Origin: Verrucomicrobiaceae bacterium | GTDB lineage: Bacteria > Verrucomicrobiota > Verrucomicrobiia > Verrucomicrobiales > Verrucomicrobiaceae | Length of the DNA: 64,000 nucleotides | Direction of reading: 5' to 3' | NCBI GenBank assembly: GCA_016795465.1 | Contig: JAEUHK010000068.1 | Coordinates: 1-64,000 of the forward strand | In this document: positions 18,486-27,387 of the stretch, in pieces | Layout: each line of letters begins with the position of its first letter | Numbering within the stretch: position 1 is the first letter of the stretch | The notes under the pieces: model-generated | What the model was told of the DNA's origin: nothing | Seen by the model: only the letters and a program-made list of their open reading frames with translations | Database searches by the model: none | Made by a program: the position numbers and the translations under genes

Positions 18486-19718
18486 TCACTGCCTGACCAG
18501 CTTCGCATCCAGCTCGCCGATTTTGAAGCGGACGCTGACCACATAGGCTTCCTCGCCCTCCGTCCAGTGACCGTAGGTGGTCGTGACAAAGGTGCCATCC
18601 GGCAACACCTCGACTCCGGGATAGGTCGTGTCCTGGCCCTTCTTGTTGTCCATGATGCGCACGCGATACTGGCCCTCGGTGCCCTTCACGATGTCCTCGT
18701 AATGGCCGACCCATCCCACCCAGTCTCCTTTCGTGGCGCTCACATGGGTCGTGTCACGGAAGCTGATGAAGAGACGACCGTCCGGCGCATAGCGGGCCAC
18801 ATGCCGGTCACCCGTGAGCGCGGCGGGCAGCTCCTTCGGCGGCGTCCAGGTGAGCCCCTCATCATCGCTAAAGATGACAAAGGAGTTGTACTTGCGGCTG
18901 TTTTCCCTCAGCAGCACGGCGATTTGTTTTCCATCCGGCGAGCGCAAGGCGCCGGGCTCGCAGAGGTTCGCATCGGGAAGCATTGCGATGGGCACAGGCA
19001 CGCTCCAGGTCAGCCCGCCATCTTTGGACAGGCAGGTGTAAACCCAAAATCGCCATGGTTTGGCGGTCGAGGAACTGTAGCCGGGCACATGCGGGCTTTG
19101 GATGCGATATTTCTCCACCTCGCCTCCGCGGATGAAGCGCCCGTCATCATGGAAGAAGGCCAGGTAGTGCCCCGGCGTCTTCAAATCGATCACCGTGGCT
19201 ATGGTGACCACGCCGCCAAAATCGCCAATTGGCTTCAGTTCGCTCCAGTTCGCGCCATCGTCCTCCGTGACGGCCATGCGGATCGGATAAAGACCGCTGA
19301 ACATGATGATGCGCCTCTTTCCTGCCGCGTCGATGACGCGATGCAGCGTAGGAACCTCCAGCGAGGTCGCCCATGATGCCGGAGTGGGCAGGCGCTCACT
19401 CCAGGTGAGACCAGCATCCTGGCTGCGCTTGTAAACGATGGCACCGCGGCCGTGGCCCTTCGGATACACGGTGAGCATCGTCCTGTGATCCTCGAGCAGC
19501 ACGGTGGTGGGATGGCCGAGATACTGCCCTTTCTCCCGATCGACGATGGTCTGGCGCTGCGTCTCCCCACTGATGTCCACCACTGGAATCGTGTAACCCG
19601 GCGAGAGCTGTGTTTTCAGATTTTTCGGCGGCGCGAGGGTGACATCGGCCTTTTGCAGCTTCGTCTGGGCTTGGAGAGAAGTGGCCAGCAGCAGTGGAAT
19701 GAGGGCACGGAAGATCAT
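18486..19718 (-). CDS. Secreted exo-alpha-sialidase-like protein
   Basis: The 410-aa product has a signal peptide (MIFRALIPLLLATSLQAQ) and a six-bladed sialidase propeller. Asp-box repeats of the S-x-D-x-G-x-T-W type appear at least four times: SQDAGLTWSERL, TEDDGANWSELK, SKDGGLTWSVPV and SDDEGLTWTPPK. An arginine candidate for carboxylate binding lies in YPIRMAVTED near the second blade, and RYAPDGRLFISFRD provides another. Verrucomicrobial genomes carry many such proteins, and not all cleave sialic acid, so the substrate is open. The gene is convergent with ispD and divergent from the hydrolase at 19918. Confidence 0.82.
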   Translation of the reverse strand: MIFRALIPLLLATSLQAQTKLQKADVTLAPPKNLKTQLSPGYTIPVVDISGETQRQTIVDREKGQYLGHPTTVLLEDHRTMLTVYPKGHGRGAIVYKRSQDAGLTWSERLPTPASWATSLEVPTLHRVIDAAGKRRIIMFSGLYPIRMAVTEDDGANWSELKPIGDFGGVVTIATVIDLKTPGHYLAFFHDDGRFIRGGEVEKYRIQSPHVPGYSSSTAKPWRFWVYTCLSKDGGLTWSVPVPIAMLPDANLCEPGALRSPDGKQIAVLLRENSRKYNSFVIFSDDEGLTWTPPKELPAALTGDRHVARYAPDGRLFISFRDTTHVSATKGDWVGWVGHYEDIVKGTEGQYRVRIMDNKKGQDTTYPGVEVLPDGTFVTTTYGHWTEGEEAYVVSVRFKIGELDAKLVRQ

Positions 19719-19917
19719 GACACGACATCAAACGGCCCGCCCCACCGCCAACTAGCCTGGCTCCTCGCCGGGACCACCGCAGGCCCAAGGCAGAAGCATC
19801 ACGGGAAGGGATAAGTTACCAACTGGACTCGCCAGCATGAACGGTGGCCTTTTACGGGCTGCCCTGCTCTCCAAGAAACGGTTGCCGCCACGGGACGCCT
19901 CCATACATCCCAGTTCC

Positions 19918-20661
19918 ATGACCCTACGCGAACCTGAACTCGTCGAACTCGATACACCCACCGGACCGATGCGCACGATGGTGCTGAGGCCGGCGGCGGC
20001 GGGGCGGTATCCGGGGTTGTTGTTTCACTCGGAGATTTTTCAGATCACGGGGCCGATTCATCGCACGGCGGCGTTTTTGGCGGGGCATGGCTTCGTCGTC
20101 GCGCTGCCGGAAATCTACCATGAGTATCTGCCAGGGGGCACGGTGCTCGCGTATGACCAGGCGGGCTCGGATGTGGGCAATCGCCTGAAGACCGAGAAGC
20201 CCGTGGCGGCCTACGATGCGGACAATCGCGTGGTGCTGGACTTTTTGAAGCAGCACGAGGCCTGCACCGGTCGCCTCGGTTCGTTCGGACCGTGCATCGG
20301 CGGCCATCTCACCTACCGCGCCGCTTTGCAGCCGGATGTCGGTGCCGCGACCTGCTTTTACCCGACGGATCTGCACAAGCGCAGCCTCGGCGCGGGCATG
20401 AATGACGACTCGCTCGCCCGCGCAGCGGAGATTCGCGGTGAACTAATGCTCGTGTTTGGCCGCCAGGACCCGCACGTGCCCGCCGAAGGCCGCGAACTCA
20501 TCTACAAGACGCTCACCGCTGCCGGTGTGAACTTCACCTGGCACGAGGTGAATGCCGCCCACGCCTTCCTCCGCGATGAAGGCCTCCGCTACGACGCCGA
20601 ACTCGCCCGCCAAATGCTCGGCATGACGGTGGACTTCTTCCGCAGGGTGCTGACCGCGTGA
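19918..20661 (+). CDS. Dienelactone hydrolase family protein
   Basis: The 247-aa product is a cytoplasmic alpha/beta-hydrolase with the Cys-type triad of dienelactone hydrolases. The nucleophile elbow reads GPCIGGH with Cys instead of Ser, the acid lies in FGRQDPHVP and the histidine in NAAHAFL. The N-terminal PGLLFHSEIFQITGPI matches the oxyanion region. Dienelactone hydrolases act in chloroaromatic breakdown, but most relatives have unknown substrates. I start at the ATG at 19918; the frame extends 27 codons further, without a signal peptide or a ribosome binding site. Confidence 0.85.
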   Translation: MTLREPELVELDTPTGPMRTMVLRPAAAGRYPGLLFHSEIFQITGPIHRTAAFLAGHGFVVALPEIYHEYLPGGTVLAYDQAGSDVGNRLKTEKPVAAYDADNRVVLDFLKQHEACTGRLGSFGPCIGGHLTYRAALQPDVGAATCFYPTDLHKRSLGAGMNDDSLARAAEIRGELMLVFGRQDPHVPAEGRELIYKTLTAAGVNFTWHEVNAAHAFLRDEGLRYDAELARQMLGMTVDFFRRVLTA

Positions 20662-20668
20662 GGCCGCC

Positions 20669-20803
20669 TTAATCCCACAGATACCTCTCATCCCACTCGG
20701 TGCGGTGGGCTTGGTGGAAGCGGCGGCATTCGTCCTGGAAGGTGTGTTTGTCGTGCGAAGAGGCCAGTGCTAAAGGGGGCTGTGTGGCAGGCAGGACTCG
20801 CAT
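20669..20803 (-). CDS. Possible 44-codon gene or gene remnant
   Basis: A minus-strand frame opens with an ATG at 20803, directly after an in-frame TGA, and ends with a TAA at 20669. The C-terminal part (HTFQDECRRF...EWDERYLWD) has a normal, strongly biased amino-acid composition, unlike random frames. It has no recognisable family and no ribosome binding site. It could be the tail of a decayed gene, since the sequence upstream is repeat-like. Confidence 0.3.
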   Translation of the reverse strand: MRVLPATQPPLALASSHDKHTFQDECRRFHQAHRTEWDERYLWD

Positions 20804-20869
20804 TCATCCGAGGCATCGGTTCCATCCGTCTTAGCCGTGGTGGTGCTTTGTTGGAGGGAATGCCATCGC

Positions 20870-20932
20870 GCGCTCCGAAGGGAGAACCGCCTGAAGGCGG
20901 GACTACAGAACTGAAGGCGCGGTCAGGAGCGC
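20870..20932. repeat. Nested palindromic repeat element
   Basis: GCGCTCC at 20870-20876 pairs with GGAGCGC at 20926-20932, and inside lies CCGCCT-GA-AGGCGG at 20887-20900 followed by GGACTACAGAACTG. The structure resembles dispersed non-coding palindromic repeats. It sits between the dienelactone hydrolase and the convergent membrane-protein gene. Confidence 0.55.
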
Positions 20933-20945
20933 CTGCTCTCTGCGC

Positions 20946-22022
20946 TCACGGGCGCATTTGGGGGAGTTGGGTGGTCTGCTGTTCTTTTTGCCAGGCTTCG
21001 ATGGCGGGGATGTCGAAGAGGCGGAAGCGACGCTGGATGCGCTGCTCGAGGGCGATCTGGGCGTGTTTGGCGACTTCGAGGGAGGGATCGCCTTTGATGG
21101 CTGCGATGAGCTTGGTGTTGGTCTCTGGCGAGTCGCTGCCTTTCATGAGGATGGCGGCACGCACGCGCACCTCCCACGGCTGCTTGGCATCGGCGAGCAG
21201 CTTGAAGAGATGCTCGGGCTTCAAGTCAGCCTCGTATTGCACGGACTCGCCTTTGAAGAGCTCGCCCACCGGCAGGCGATAGCCGGGGTCCTCGCGCTGG
21301 AAGAACTGGATCATGCGGACCACGCGCATGTACTCGGACTGGGCGGCATCGCGCAGGTGATCGGAGCCGGAGCCGCGGATGTATTCCACGAGGGTCTCGA
21401 GGGGCTTGCGATTGCCGGTGGCGATGGCCTCGTCGGCGTAGGCGGTGATGCGATTGCGTTCCTTGAGCTGGATGAATTCCGCCTGCGTGGGGGTCACATT
21501 CGGGACGACATCGGCGGTGCGGGACACACCAGCCTGGCCCTGGCCGTCGAGCACGCCCACGGTGGGAGGGGGCGGCACCCCAGCACCGCCGGCACGCGAG
21601 GCTGACACGCGCTCGATGGCTTCACGGAGTTCTTTTTGCGAGGCCAACTGGTCACGACGCCAGGCATCGAGCTGCGCCTGCAAGGCGGTGAGCTGCTGGC
21701 CACTGCCTTTGGCATCATCGCCCGCCGCGGATGACACTGCTGGCGAGGCAGCGGAGGTCCCTTTCGAGGTTTGTGCCGCGATTTCATCGAGTCGCGCCGA
21801 AAGAAGATACCACACGAGCCCTGTGGCAATGATGGTGAGCACCGCCGAGGCACCGAAGAGCTGCAGGGCGAATTGATTCCGCCGGGCCTGCGCCAGTGCG
21901 AGGGGCTTGGAATCAGTGCCAGGCTTTTTCGCGGCGATTTTCTCGCGCTTTGTTTCCTCGACAGCCTCTCCTGCCGTGCTGTCATCCGTGGGAGAGGGTT
22001 CGTTGGTGGGTGCGTCGGCCAT
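20946..22022 (-). CDS. Single-pass membrane protein of unknown function
   Basis: The 358-aa product has an acidic Ser/Thr/Glu-rich cytoplasmic N-terminus, one transmembrane segment (about residues 49-72) and a long extracytoplasmic part. That part contains a Gln/Ala-rich probable coiled coil followed by a helical C-terminal region that reads like short HEAT-type helices, such as WEVRVRAAILMKGSD. No catalytic motif was recognised. I use the ATG at 22022; a GTG at 22067 would add 15 residues. It is divergent from the exosortase gene with an 82-bp spacer, so the two may share a regulatory region. Confidence 0.6.
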   Translation of the reverse strand: MADAPTNEPSPTDDSTAGEAVEETKREKIAAKKPGTDSKPLALAQARRNQFALQLFGASAVLTIIATGLVWYLLSARLDEIAAQTSKGTSAASPAVSSAAGDDAKGSGQQLTALQAQLDAWRRDQLASQKELREAIERVSASRAGGAGVPPPPTVGVLDGQGQAGVSRTADVVPNVTPTQAEFIQLKERNRITAYADEAIATGNRKPLETLVEYIRGSGSDHLRDAAQSEYMRVVRMIQFFQREDPGYRLPVGELFKGESVQYEADLKPEHLFKLLADAKQPWEVRVRAAILMKGSDSPETNTKLIAAIKGDPSLEVAKHAQIALEQRIQRRFRLFDIPAIEAWQKEQQTTQLPQMRP

Positions 22023-22104
22023 GCGGAAGTGTGAGCAAAGGTTTGCAGGATGAATCTTGCCAGCCACGGGGTTTCAGGCCAGCATGATTTTTCCTCTCTG
22101 ACAC

Positions 22105-23844
22105 ATGCCAGCCGATTCGTCCAGCCCCGTGCCATCCGCCTCCGACTCCAGGACACTGGCATGGAGAGTGGCGGCCGGCGCGGTGGGCCTGAGCATGATC
22201 GTGCTGTTCCTGGCCTGGCCGTATCAGGAGTGGGAGTTTGGCTACCGGATGAGCGTGCTGGGCGGCTGGTTCAAATGGGTCTCCAAATACGCGGACTGGA
22301 TGTTCTGCCTGTTCGTGCCCGTAATCACCGGCGGTCTCGTGTGGCTGCGCCGCGCCGAGCTGCGCGGCATTCCCTGGCAAGGCGACTGGCTGGGAGCGGT
22401 GCCGCTGGTCCTGGGGCTGTTCTTTTACTGGGTCGGCTTCAAGGCGAACACGGGTTACCCGGCGTTTCTCGCCATCCAGTTGATGCTCGCGGGCATCATC
22501 CTGCTGATCGGCGGGCGTGAGTGGATGCGGGCGCTGTTTTTCCCGTGGCTGTTCCTGTTCTTTGCCTGGCCGATGCAGCCGCTGGAGGACTCGGTGGCCT
22601 CACCGCTACGTCCCCGCACGGCGGCGATGGCCGCCACGCTGCTCACAATCCTCGGCACACCGGCGCAGAATGAAGGCAGCGCCCTGCAATCCACCCCGGA
22701 TGCCGCGGCCGGCCTGGAGTTGGGCGCGGCCTTCAGCCTGGATGTGGATGCGAAGTGCAGCGGCATCAATTCGCTCTTCGTCCTCATGATGATCTCCGCG
22801 CTTCTCGGCTATCTGGCCCTGCGCAGCGTGCGCGGACGCGTGCTGCTGTTTGTGGCCGCGGTGCCGCTGGCCGTGGCGGGCAATGTCGTGCGCCTGCTGC
22901 TGCTCGCCTTTGGCAGCATGTGGTTCGGACCCGATTTCGCCGTGGGCAAACGCATCGGCGACCACCAGGAGATGTCGCTCTACCACACGATGGCAGGCTT
23001 TGCGGTCTTTGGTGTGGCGCTCGCGGGGATGTTTGCCCTGTGCTGGGTCTTTGAAGGGCGCGAAATGAAGAAGAACCTCGCCCGTCATCAGAAAGCGGGA
23101 CGGTCCACCGCGGACTGGCTGGTCATTCCCCTTCCCCGCCGCACCATCACGCAGGCCGTGGCCATCCTCGTGCTGGCCTCGCTCACCTTTGGCATCTGCG
23201 CGAGCACGGATATCCGCTACCTCGTGGCCCGTGCGGGGGTGACGCTGAGCATGCCGCTGCAGGTGGATGGCTACCAAGGCCGTGAGATCGAGGTGCAGGC
23301 GAAGGAAAAAAAGGCCCTCGATGAAGGCGTGAAGCTCGTGCGCTTCGGCTACCTCAACGAAAAAGGCCGCAAGGTCATCGCCTCCGTCGTGCTCAGCGGG
23401 CACCTGAAGCGCTCCCTGCATCGCCCGGAGGTATGCCTGCCCGGTCAGGGCTGGACCATTGTCGAAAGCAAACCGGTCAGTGTTCCTGCCGCCAATGGTC
23501 ATGCCTTCGACACCACCTACCTGCGCATCTTCATCGATCAGATGGATGAAGACGGCCGCCGCTACCGCCAGCGCGGCGTGAACCTCTACTGGTATGTCGG
23601 CTCCGATGACACGACCTGCGCCTCGCATTACGAACACGTCGCTCAGACCTACCTGCACGCCATCTTTCGCAATCTGAACCACCGCTGGGCGATGGTCTCC
23701 GTTTTCATCCCGGTCGAGGACGCGGAGATCCCTGGCCCCGAGGGCATGTTCGCCGAGTTCAACGCCCTCGAAGATGCCCGCGAGTTCGCCGGCAAGCTCA
23801 TGCCGCTGCTCACCGATCCCGAAAAAATCGCTGCCACGGAGTGA
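22105..23844 (+). CDS. Exosortase fused to an EpsI-type domain
   Basis: Exosortases are multi-pass membrane cysteine transpeptidases that process proteins carrying PEP-CTERM or related C-terminal signals. This 579-aa protein has about eight transmembrane segments and the catalytic trio Cys218 (in AKCSGINSL), Arg263 (in GNVVRLLLL) and His294 (in SLYHTMAG). After a further membrane segment near 380 there is an EpsI-like domain with VCLPGQGWTIVES and CASHYEHVAQTYLHA. In many genomes EpsI is a separate gene, so this is a fusion form. A likely client, the PEP-CTERM protein at 31468-32853, lies 8 kb away. No exopolysaccharide cluster is adjacent. Confidence 0.9.
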   Translation: MPADSSSPVPSASDSRTLAWRVAAGAVGLSMIVLFLAWPYQEWEFGYRMSVLGGWFKWVSKYADWMFCLFVPVITGGLVWLRRAELRGIPWQGDWLGAVPLVLGLFFYWVGFKANTGYPAFLAIQLMLAGIILLIGGREWMRALFFPWLFLFFAWPMQPLEDSVASPLRPRTAAMAATLLTILGTPAQNEGSALQSTPDAAAGLELGAAFSLDVDAKCSGINSLFVLMMISALLGYLALRSVRGRVLLFVAAVPLAVAGNVVRLLLLAFGSMWFGPDFAVGKRIGDHQEMSLYHTMAGFAVFGVALAGMFALCWVFEGREMKKNLARHQKAGRSTADWLVIPLPRRTITQAVAILVLASLTFGICASTDIRYLVARAGVTLSMPLQVDGYQGREIEVQAKEKKALDEGVKLVRFGYLNEKGRKVIASVVLSGHLKRSLHRPEVCLPGQGWTIVESKPVSVPAANGHAFDTTYLRIFIDQMDEDGRRYRQRGVNLYWYVGSDDTTCASHYEHVAQTYLHAIFRNLNHRWAMVSVFIPVEDAEIPGPEGMFAEFNALEDAREFAGKLMPLLTDPEKIAATE

Positions 23845-23883
23845 GGAATCTCGGAGGCATCCCGTTCACTGCTCCCCTCTCCC

Positions 23884-25533
23884 ATGACGCCCATCCTGCG
23901 CATCCATCCCGCTGACAATGCCATCGTCGCTCTACGCGACCTCGACGCCGGTTTCACGGCGGGCCTCGACGGCACCTCGTGGACGCTGCGCGAGAAGATC
24001 CCCGCGAAGCAGAAGTTCGCCGCGAAGGATTTTGCCATCGGGGACATCGTCACCATGTACGGCGTGGTGGTCGGCAAGACCACGCAGGCCGTGCCCGCGG
24101 GTGCTTTGCTGCACACGCACAACATCAAGCATGCCAGCGCCACCTTTGCCGGCAAACAGAGCGCCTACTCGTGGACACCGCCGGATGTCTCGAAATGGAA
24201 GACACGCACGTTCAAGGGCTTCAAACGCCCGCAAGGCCACGCCGGCACGGCGAACCACTGGGTCGTCATTCCGCTCGTGTTCTGCGAGAATCGCAATCTC
24301 GGCTTCATGCGCGAGGCGCTGGTGCGTGAGCTCGGTTATGGCAAAACCTCGCCGTATGAGCGTTTCGCCCGTCAGTTGGCCGATTTGCATCGTCGTGGAG
24401 CCTCGCGGCAAGAAATCGAGGCCGCGATGCTGGAGGCGGAGGCTGCGGAAAAGGCCTCGCGACTGTTTCCGAATGTCGATGGCGTGAAATTCCTCGAACA
24501 CGGTCTCGGCTGCGGCGGCACTCGACAGGATGCGCAGGCGCTTTGCCGCTTGCTGGCCGGTTATATCCACAGCCCGAATGTCTGCGGTGCCACAGTGCTC
24601 AGCCTCGGCTGTCAGCATGCGCAGGTGAGCCTGCTGGAGCAGGAAATGGCCGCGTTGTATCCGAAGCTCGAAAAGCCGCTGCTCATCTTCGAACAGCAAA
24701 AAAGCCAATCAGAGCGCGACATGATGCAGCGGGCTATTCGCGACACCTTCCTCGGCATTGCGACGGCGAACGAGCAATCCCGCGAGGCCTGCCCGCTGAG
24801 CGATCTCATCATGGCGGTGGAATGCGGCGGCAGTGACGGATTCAGCGGCATCTCCGCAAACCCGGCCATCGGCCACACTGCGGATCTCCTCGCCGCACTC
24901 GGTGGTGCGCCGGTGCTCAGCGAGTTCCCCGAGCTCTGCGGCGTGGAGCAGAGCCTGTGCGACCGCTGCGTCTCCGCGGAGCTGGCGGACAAGTTTGTGA
25001 ACCTCATGCGAGCCTACGAAGGCGCGGCGCAGGCCTGTGGCAGCGGCTTCGACGCCAATCCCAGCCCCGGCAATATCCGCGACGGCCTCATCACCGATGC
25101 CATCAAGTCCGCCGGAGCTGCGAAGAAAGGTGGCAATGCGCCCATCGTGGATGTCACCGACTACGCCGAGCCCATCCGCAAAGGCGGCGGCCTCACCCTC
25201 TGCTGCACACCGGGCAACGACGTCGAGTCCACCACCGCGCTCGCCGGTGCCGGATGCACGATGATCCTTTTCACCACCGGTCTCGGCACGCCCACCGGCA
25301 ATCCTGTCTGCCCGACGCTGAAGCTTTCCACGAACACCTCGCTCGCCCAGCGCATGCCGGACCTCATCGACTACGACTGCGGCCCCATCATCACCGGCGA
25401 AAAAACCGTCGAGCAATGCGGCGAAGAAGTCTTCGACCTCGTCATCGCCACCGCAAGCGGCGAGTATGTGCCGAAAGCCGTGTCGCTAGGCCAGGATGAC
25501 TTCCTGCCGTGGAAGCGTGGCGTGTCGCTGTGA
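23884..25533 (+). CDS. UxaA-family altronate/galactarate dehydratase
   Basis: The 549-aa product has an N-terminal SAF domain (about residues 10-95, with IGDIVTMYGVVVGKTTQ and LLHTHNIKHA) and the large UxaA C-terminal domain with HGLGCGGTRQDAQAL, VAVECGGSDGFSG-type motif and the C-terminal CGEEVFDLVIATASGE. Altronate and galactarate dehydratases of this family remove water from sugar acids in hexuronate catabolism and need Fe2+. A full-length fused form, as here, is normal. The exact sugar acid cannot be assigned. No transporter or other uronate genes are next to it; it is convergent with prmA. Confidence 0.9.
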   Translation: MTPILRIHPADNAIVALRDLDAGFTAGLDGTSWTLREKIPAKQKFAAKDFAIGDIVTMYGVVVGKTTQAVPAGALLHTHNIKHASATFAGKQSAYSWTPPDVSKWKTRTFKGFKRPQGHAGTANHWVVIPLVFCENRNLGFMREALVRELGYGKTSPYERFARQLADLHRRGASRQEIEAAMLEAEAAEKASRLFPNVDGVKFLEHGLGCGGTRQDAQALCRLLAGYIHSPNVCGATVLSLGCQHAQVSLLEQEMAALYPKLEKPLLIFEQQKSQSERDMMQRAIRDTFLGIATANEQSREACPLSDLIMAVECGGSDGFSGISANPAIGHTADLLAALGGAPVLSEFPELCGVEQSLCDRCVSAELADKFVNLMRAYEGAAQACGSGFDANPSPGNIRDGLITDAIKSAGAAKKGGNAPIVDVTDYAEPIRKGGGLTLCCTPGNDVESTTALAGAGCTMILFTTGLGTPTGNPVCPTLKLSTNTSLAQRMPDLIDYDCGPIITGEKTVEQCGEEVFDLVIATASGEYVPKAVSLGQDDFLPWKRGVSL

Positions 25534-25555
25534 GGCTCGTCGAAGCTCTCAAGCT

Positions 25556-26434
25556 TCACCCTTTGGCTTTTCGCCCCTTCTTCGCCGCGATGTGGCCGAT
25601 CATCGTGACCCATTTGCCTTTGCGGAGGACGCGGTCGGCTTGGAAGCCGGACTTTTGGCCGGCGGCGAGGCAGGTGGCGGCTTGGGTGTGAAGGATGCCG
25701 GAGAGGATCAAGGTGCCTCCCGGTGCCACCGAGCGGGCGAGAGCGGGGAAAGCGGCTTCCAGCACGTCGTGGAAGATGTTCGCGGCGACGATGTCCCACT
25801 GCTCCGCGGGTTCCCATTCGAGCACGTCGAGCTTCGTGAAGCGTGCTTTGGGCGTGCCGTTGCGCTTGGCGTTTTCTTTGGAGATGCGGACGGCCTGCGA
25901 ATCGTAGTCGCAGCCCCACACACGCTTCGCACCGAGCTTTTCGGCGGCGATGGCGAGGATGCCGCTGCCGCAGCCGAGATCGGCGAGCGTCCACGGTTTG
26001 CCCTCTTTGTTGAGCTTGGAGGCGAGATCGACCAGCAAGCGCATGACGGTGGAGGTCGTCTCGTGATGGCCGGTGCCAAAGGCCATGTCAGCCGGGATGG
26101 AGATGAGATCGCGCCCCGGATGCTCACGGCGCAAACGGGCCAGTCCGGTCTCCGAACGCTCGGTGACGATGAGGAATCGGTCACGCACCTTCAGCGGTGG
26201 CGTAGCCTTCGAGGCCATGGCAGCCCAGTTTTGGCTCTTCAGCTCGCGCACGGAGCCACCCCACATCTTTTGAATGGCCAATGCCCGCGTTTTTTTCGGG
26301 CAGTAAGCCTCGACGCGGATGGTGCGGCGACCTGGGACGGTGGTGATGACAAGCGTGAGATCGGTGGCGCCAGCAAAGCGCTCCTCCCAAGCGTCCGCCC
26401 ACTTTTCGGCGGAGAGTTTCGACCAGACAAACAT
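25556..26434 (-). CDS. prmA: Ribosomal protein L11 methyltransferase
   Basis: PrmA trimethylates ribosomal protein L11. The 292-aa product has the N-terminal substrate-recognition domain and a Rossmann domain with ADMAFGTGHHETTSTVM, DLGCGSGILAIAAEKLG, the NIFHDVLEAAFP strand (family NxxxxxL) and GGTLILSGIL. The ATG at 26434 is preceded by AAGGA at a good distance. A longer reading to 26524 must be wrong because it would run through the tRNA-Gly gene. Transcription may be linked with the tRNA immediately upstream on the same strand. Confidence 0.9.
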   Translation of the reverse strand: MFVWSKLSAEKWADAWEERFAGATDLTLVITTVPGRRTIRVEAYCPKKTRALAIQKMWGGSVRELKSQNWAAMASKATPPLKVRDRFLIVTERSETGLARLRREHPGRDLISIPADMAFGTGHHETTSTVMRLLVDLASKLNKEGKPWTLADLGCGSGILAIAAEKLGAKRVWGCDYDSQAVRISKENAKRNGTPKARFTKLDVLEWEPAEQWDIVAANIFHDVLEAAFPALARSVAPGGTLILSGILHTQAATCLAAGQKSGFQADRVLRKGKWVTMIGHIAAKKGRKAKG

Positions 26435-26479
26435 GCGTGTTCCTTGTGTTGAGGAGGAAGACCACTTTCTTGATGAAAG

Positions 26480-26554
26480 TGGAGCGGGTGACGCGATTCG
26501 AACGCGCGACATCTTCCTTGGCAAGGAAGTGCTCTACCACTGAGCTACACCCGC
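26480..26554 (-). tRNA. tRNA-Gly (anticodon GCC)
   Basis: The minus strand folds into a complete 75-nt cloverleaf. The acceptor stem is GCGGGTG/CACCCGC, the D-loop contains AGCTCAGTGGTAGAGC, the anticodon loop TTGCCAA is flanked by CTTCC/GGAAG, and the T-arm is CGCG-TTCGAAT-CGCG. The discriminator is T and the terminal CCA is encoded at 26480-26482. The GCC anticodon reads GGC and GGT glycine codons. Confidence 0.97.
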
Positions 26555-26628
26555 GGGGTTGAGGGCGCTGATAGTGGCGCGTCCCGACGATCTGGCAAGC
26601 ACAAATTTGCCTTCGCATGCCATGAATC

Positions 26629-26658
26629 ATAAAAAAGAGCGGGAGGTCTTCCCGCTCT
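26629..26658 (-). terminator. Intrinsic terminator of the secreted PepSY-like gene
   Basis: On the minus strand a 9-bp stem (AGAGCGGGA/TCCCGCTCT, arms 26650-26658 and 26636-26644) with a 5-nt loop is followed by a run of six Ts. It lies about 30 bp after the stop of the gene ending at 26686 and isolates it from the downstream tRNA-Gly. Confidence 0.85.
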
Positions 26659-26685
26659 TCGTGAGTCATGCTGTTTCACCGCGGA

Positions 26686-27366
26686 TCAATCGCGGCGGAA
26701 GAGCTCTTTAAAAAAGCTCTTGGTCTCCTTGCGGGCATCATCGGTCCAGTGCCAGGCACGACGGGCGGCATCCTTCACGTCCTGCGCGGCGCGGGCACCT
26801 TTGTCACCGGTTTGCGGCGCTTCACCGGGACGGAGGAGACCGACCTGGCTGGCCCACTGCTGGTGCGTGATGGCTCCGGTCTCGGCATTGATAAGGATGA
26901 AGCCTACCTCCATGCCAGCGTTATTGAGCAGAGCGAGGCCCCACTCGGGCGCGGCGGCCGGATTGTTGCAGGCGAGCTGATACTCGATGGTGGCAAAGGT
27001 GGTCTTCGACTCCACCGCAGCGCGGGAGGCGATGCTGCGCGCCTCGGGCGAGCGCACTTTAACACGGTTGAAGGCCAGCGTGGCGGGCGGTGTGGCACGC
27101 AGGAGGTTGTCGCCAGCTCCAGCGGGCCTCACGCTCCAACTGCTGTTCTGCTGCGAGATCTCCGAGCGAAGCAACTCGCCGCGGCGAAAGGGATCGCGGG
27201 CATACACCGTCCATTTCACAGGCTCGCCAGCGCTGGCAGGAGCCTGCAGGAGCAGGATGCCTTCCGTGACGGCGACACCGTATTCTTGAGTGATGATGTT
27301 GGCGATCTCTGGATTGGCCAGCGACGCGGTGGTGAGGGCAAAAAGAGCGAGGAGTGTTGTTTTCAT
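26686..27366 (-). CDS. Secreted protein with PepSY-like segment
   Basis: The 226-aa product has a signal peptide (MKTTLLALFALTTASLA) and an otherwise periplasmic or secreted mature part. The segment around EWGLALLNNAGMEVGFILIN followed by AETGAI resembles a PepSY repeat, in which a hydrophobic strand is followed by a D/E-x-x-T-G turn. The C-terminus is a charged amphipathic helix (RRAWHWTDDARKETKSFFKE). The function is unknown. It lies 21 bp after the Bax inhibitor-1 gene on the same strand and ends at a strong terminator, so it is probably the last gene of that unit. Confidence 0.55.
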   Translation of the reverse strand: MKTTLLALFALTTASLANPEIANIITQEYGVAVTEGILLLQAPASAGEPVKWTVYARDPFRRGELLRSEISQQNSSWSVRPAGAGDNLLRATPPATLAFNRVKVRSPEARSIASRAAVESKTTFATIEYQLACNNPAAAPEWGLALLNNAGMEVGFILINAETGAITHQQWASQVGLLRPGEAPQTGDKGARAAQDVKDAARRAWHWTDDARKETKSFFKELFRRD

Positions 27367-27387
27367 GGTGGTGGGAAAGGGATGGAA

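Noticed and set aside
26435..26524. N-terminal extension of prmA
   Set aside because: It overlaps the tRNA-Gly gene, and a good ribosome binding site supports the ATG at 26434.
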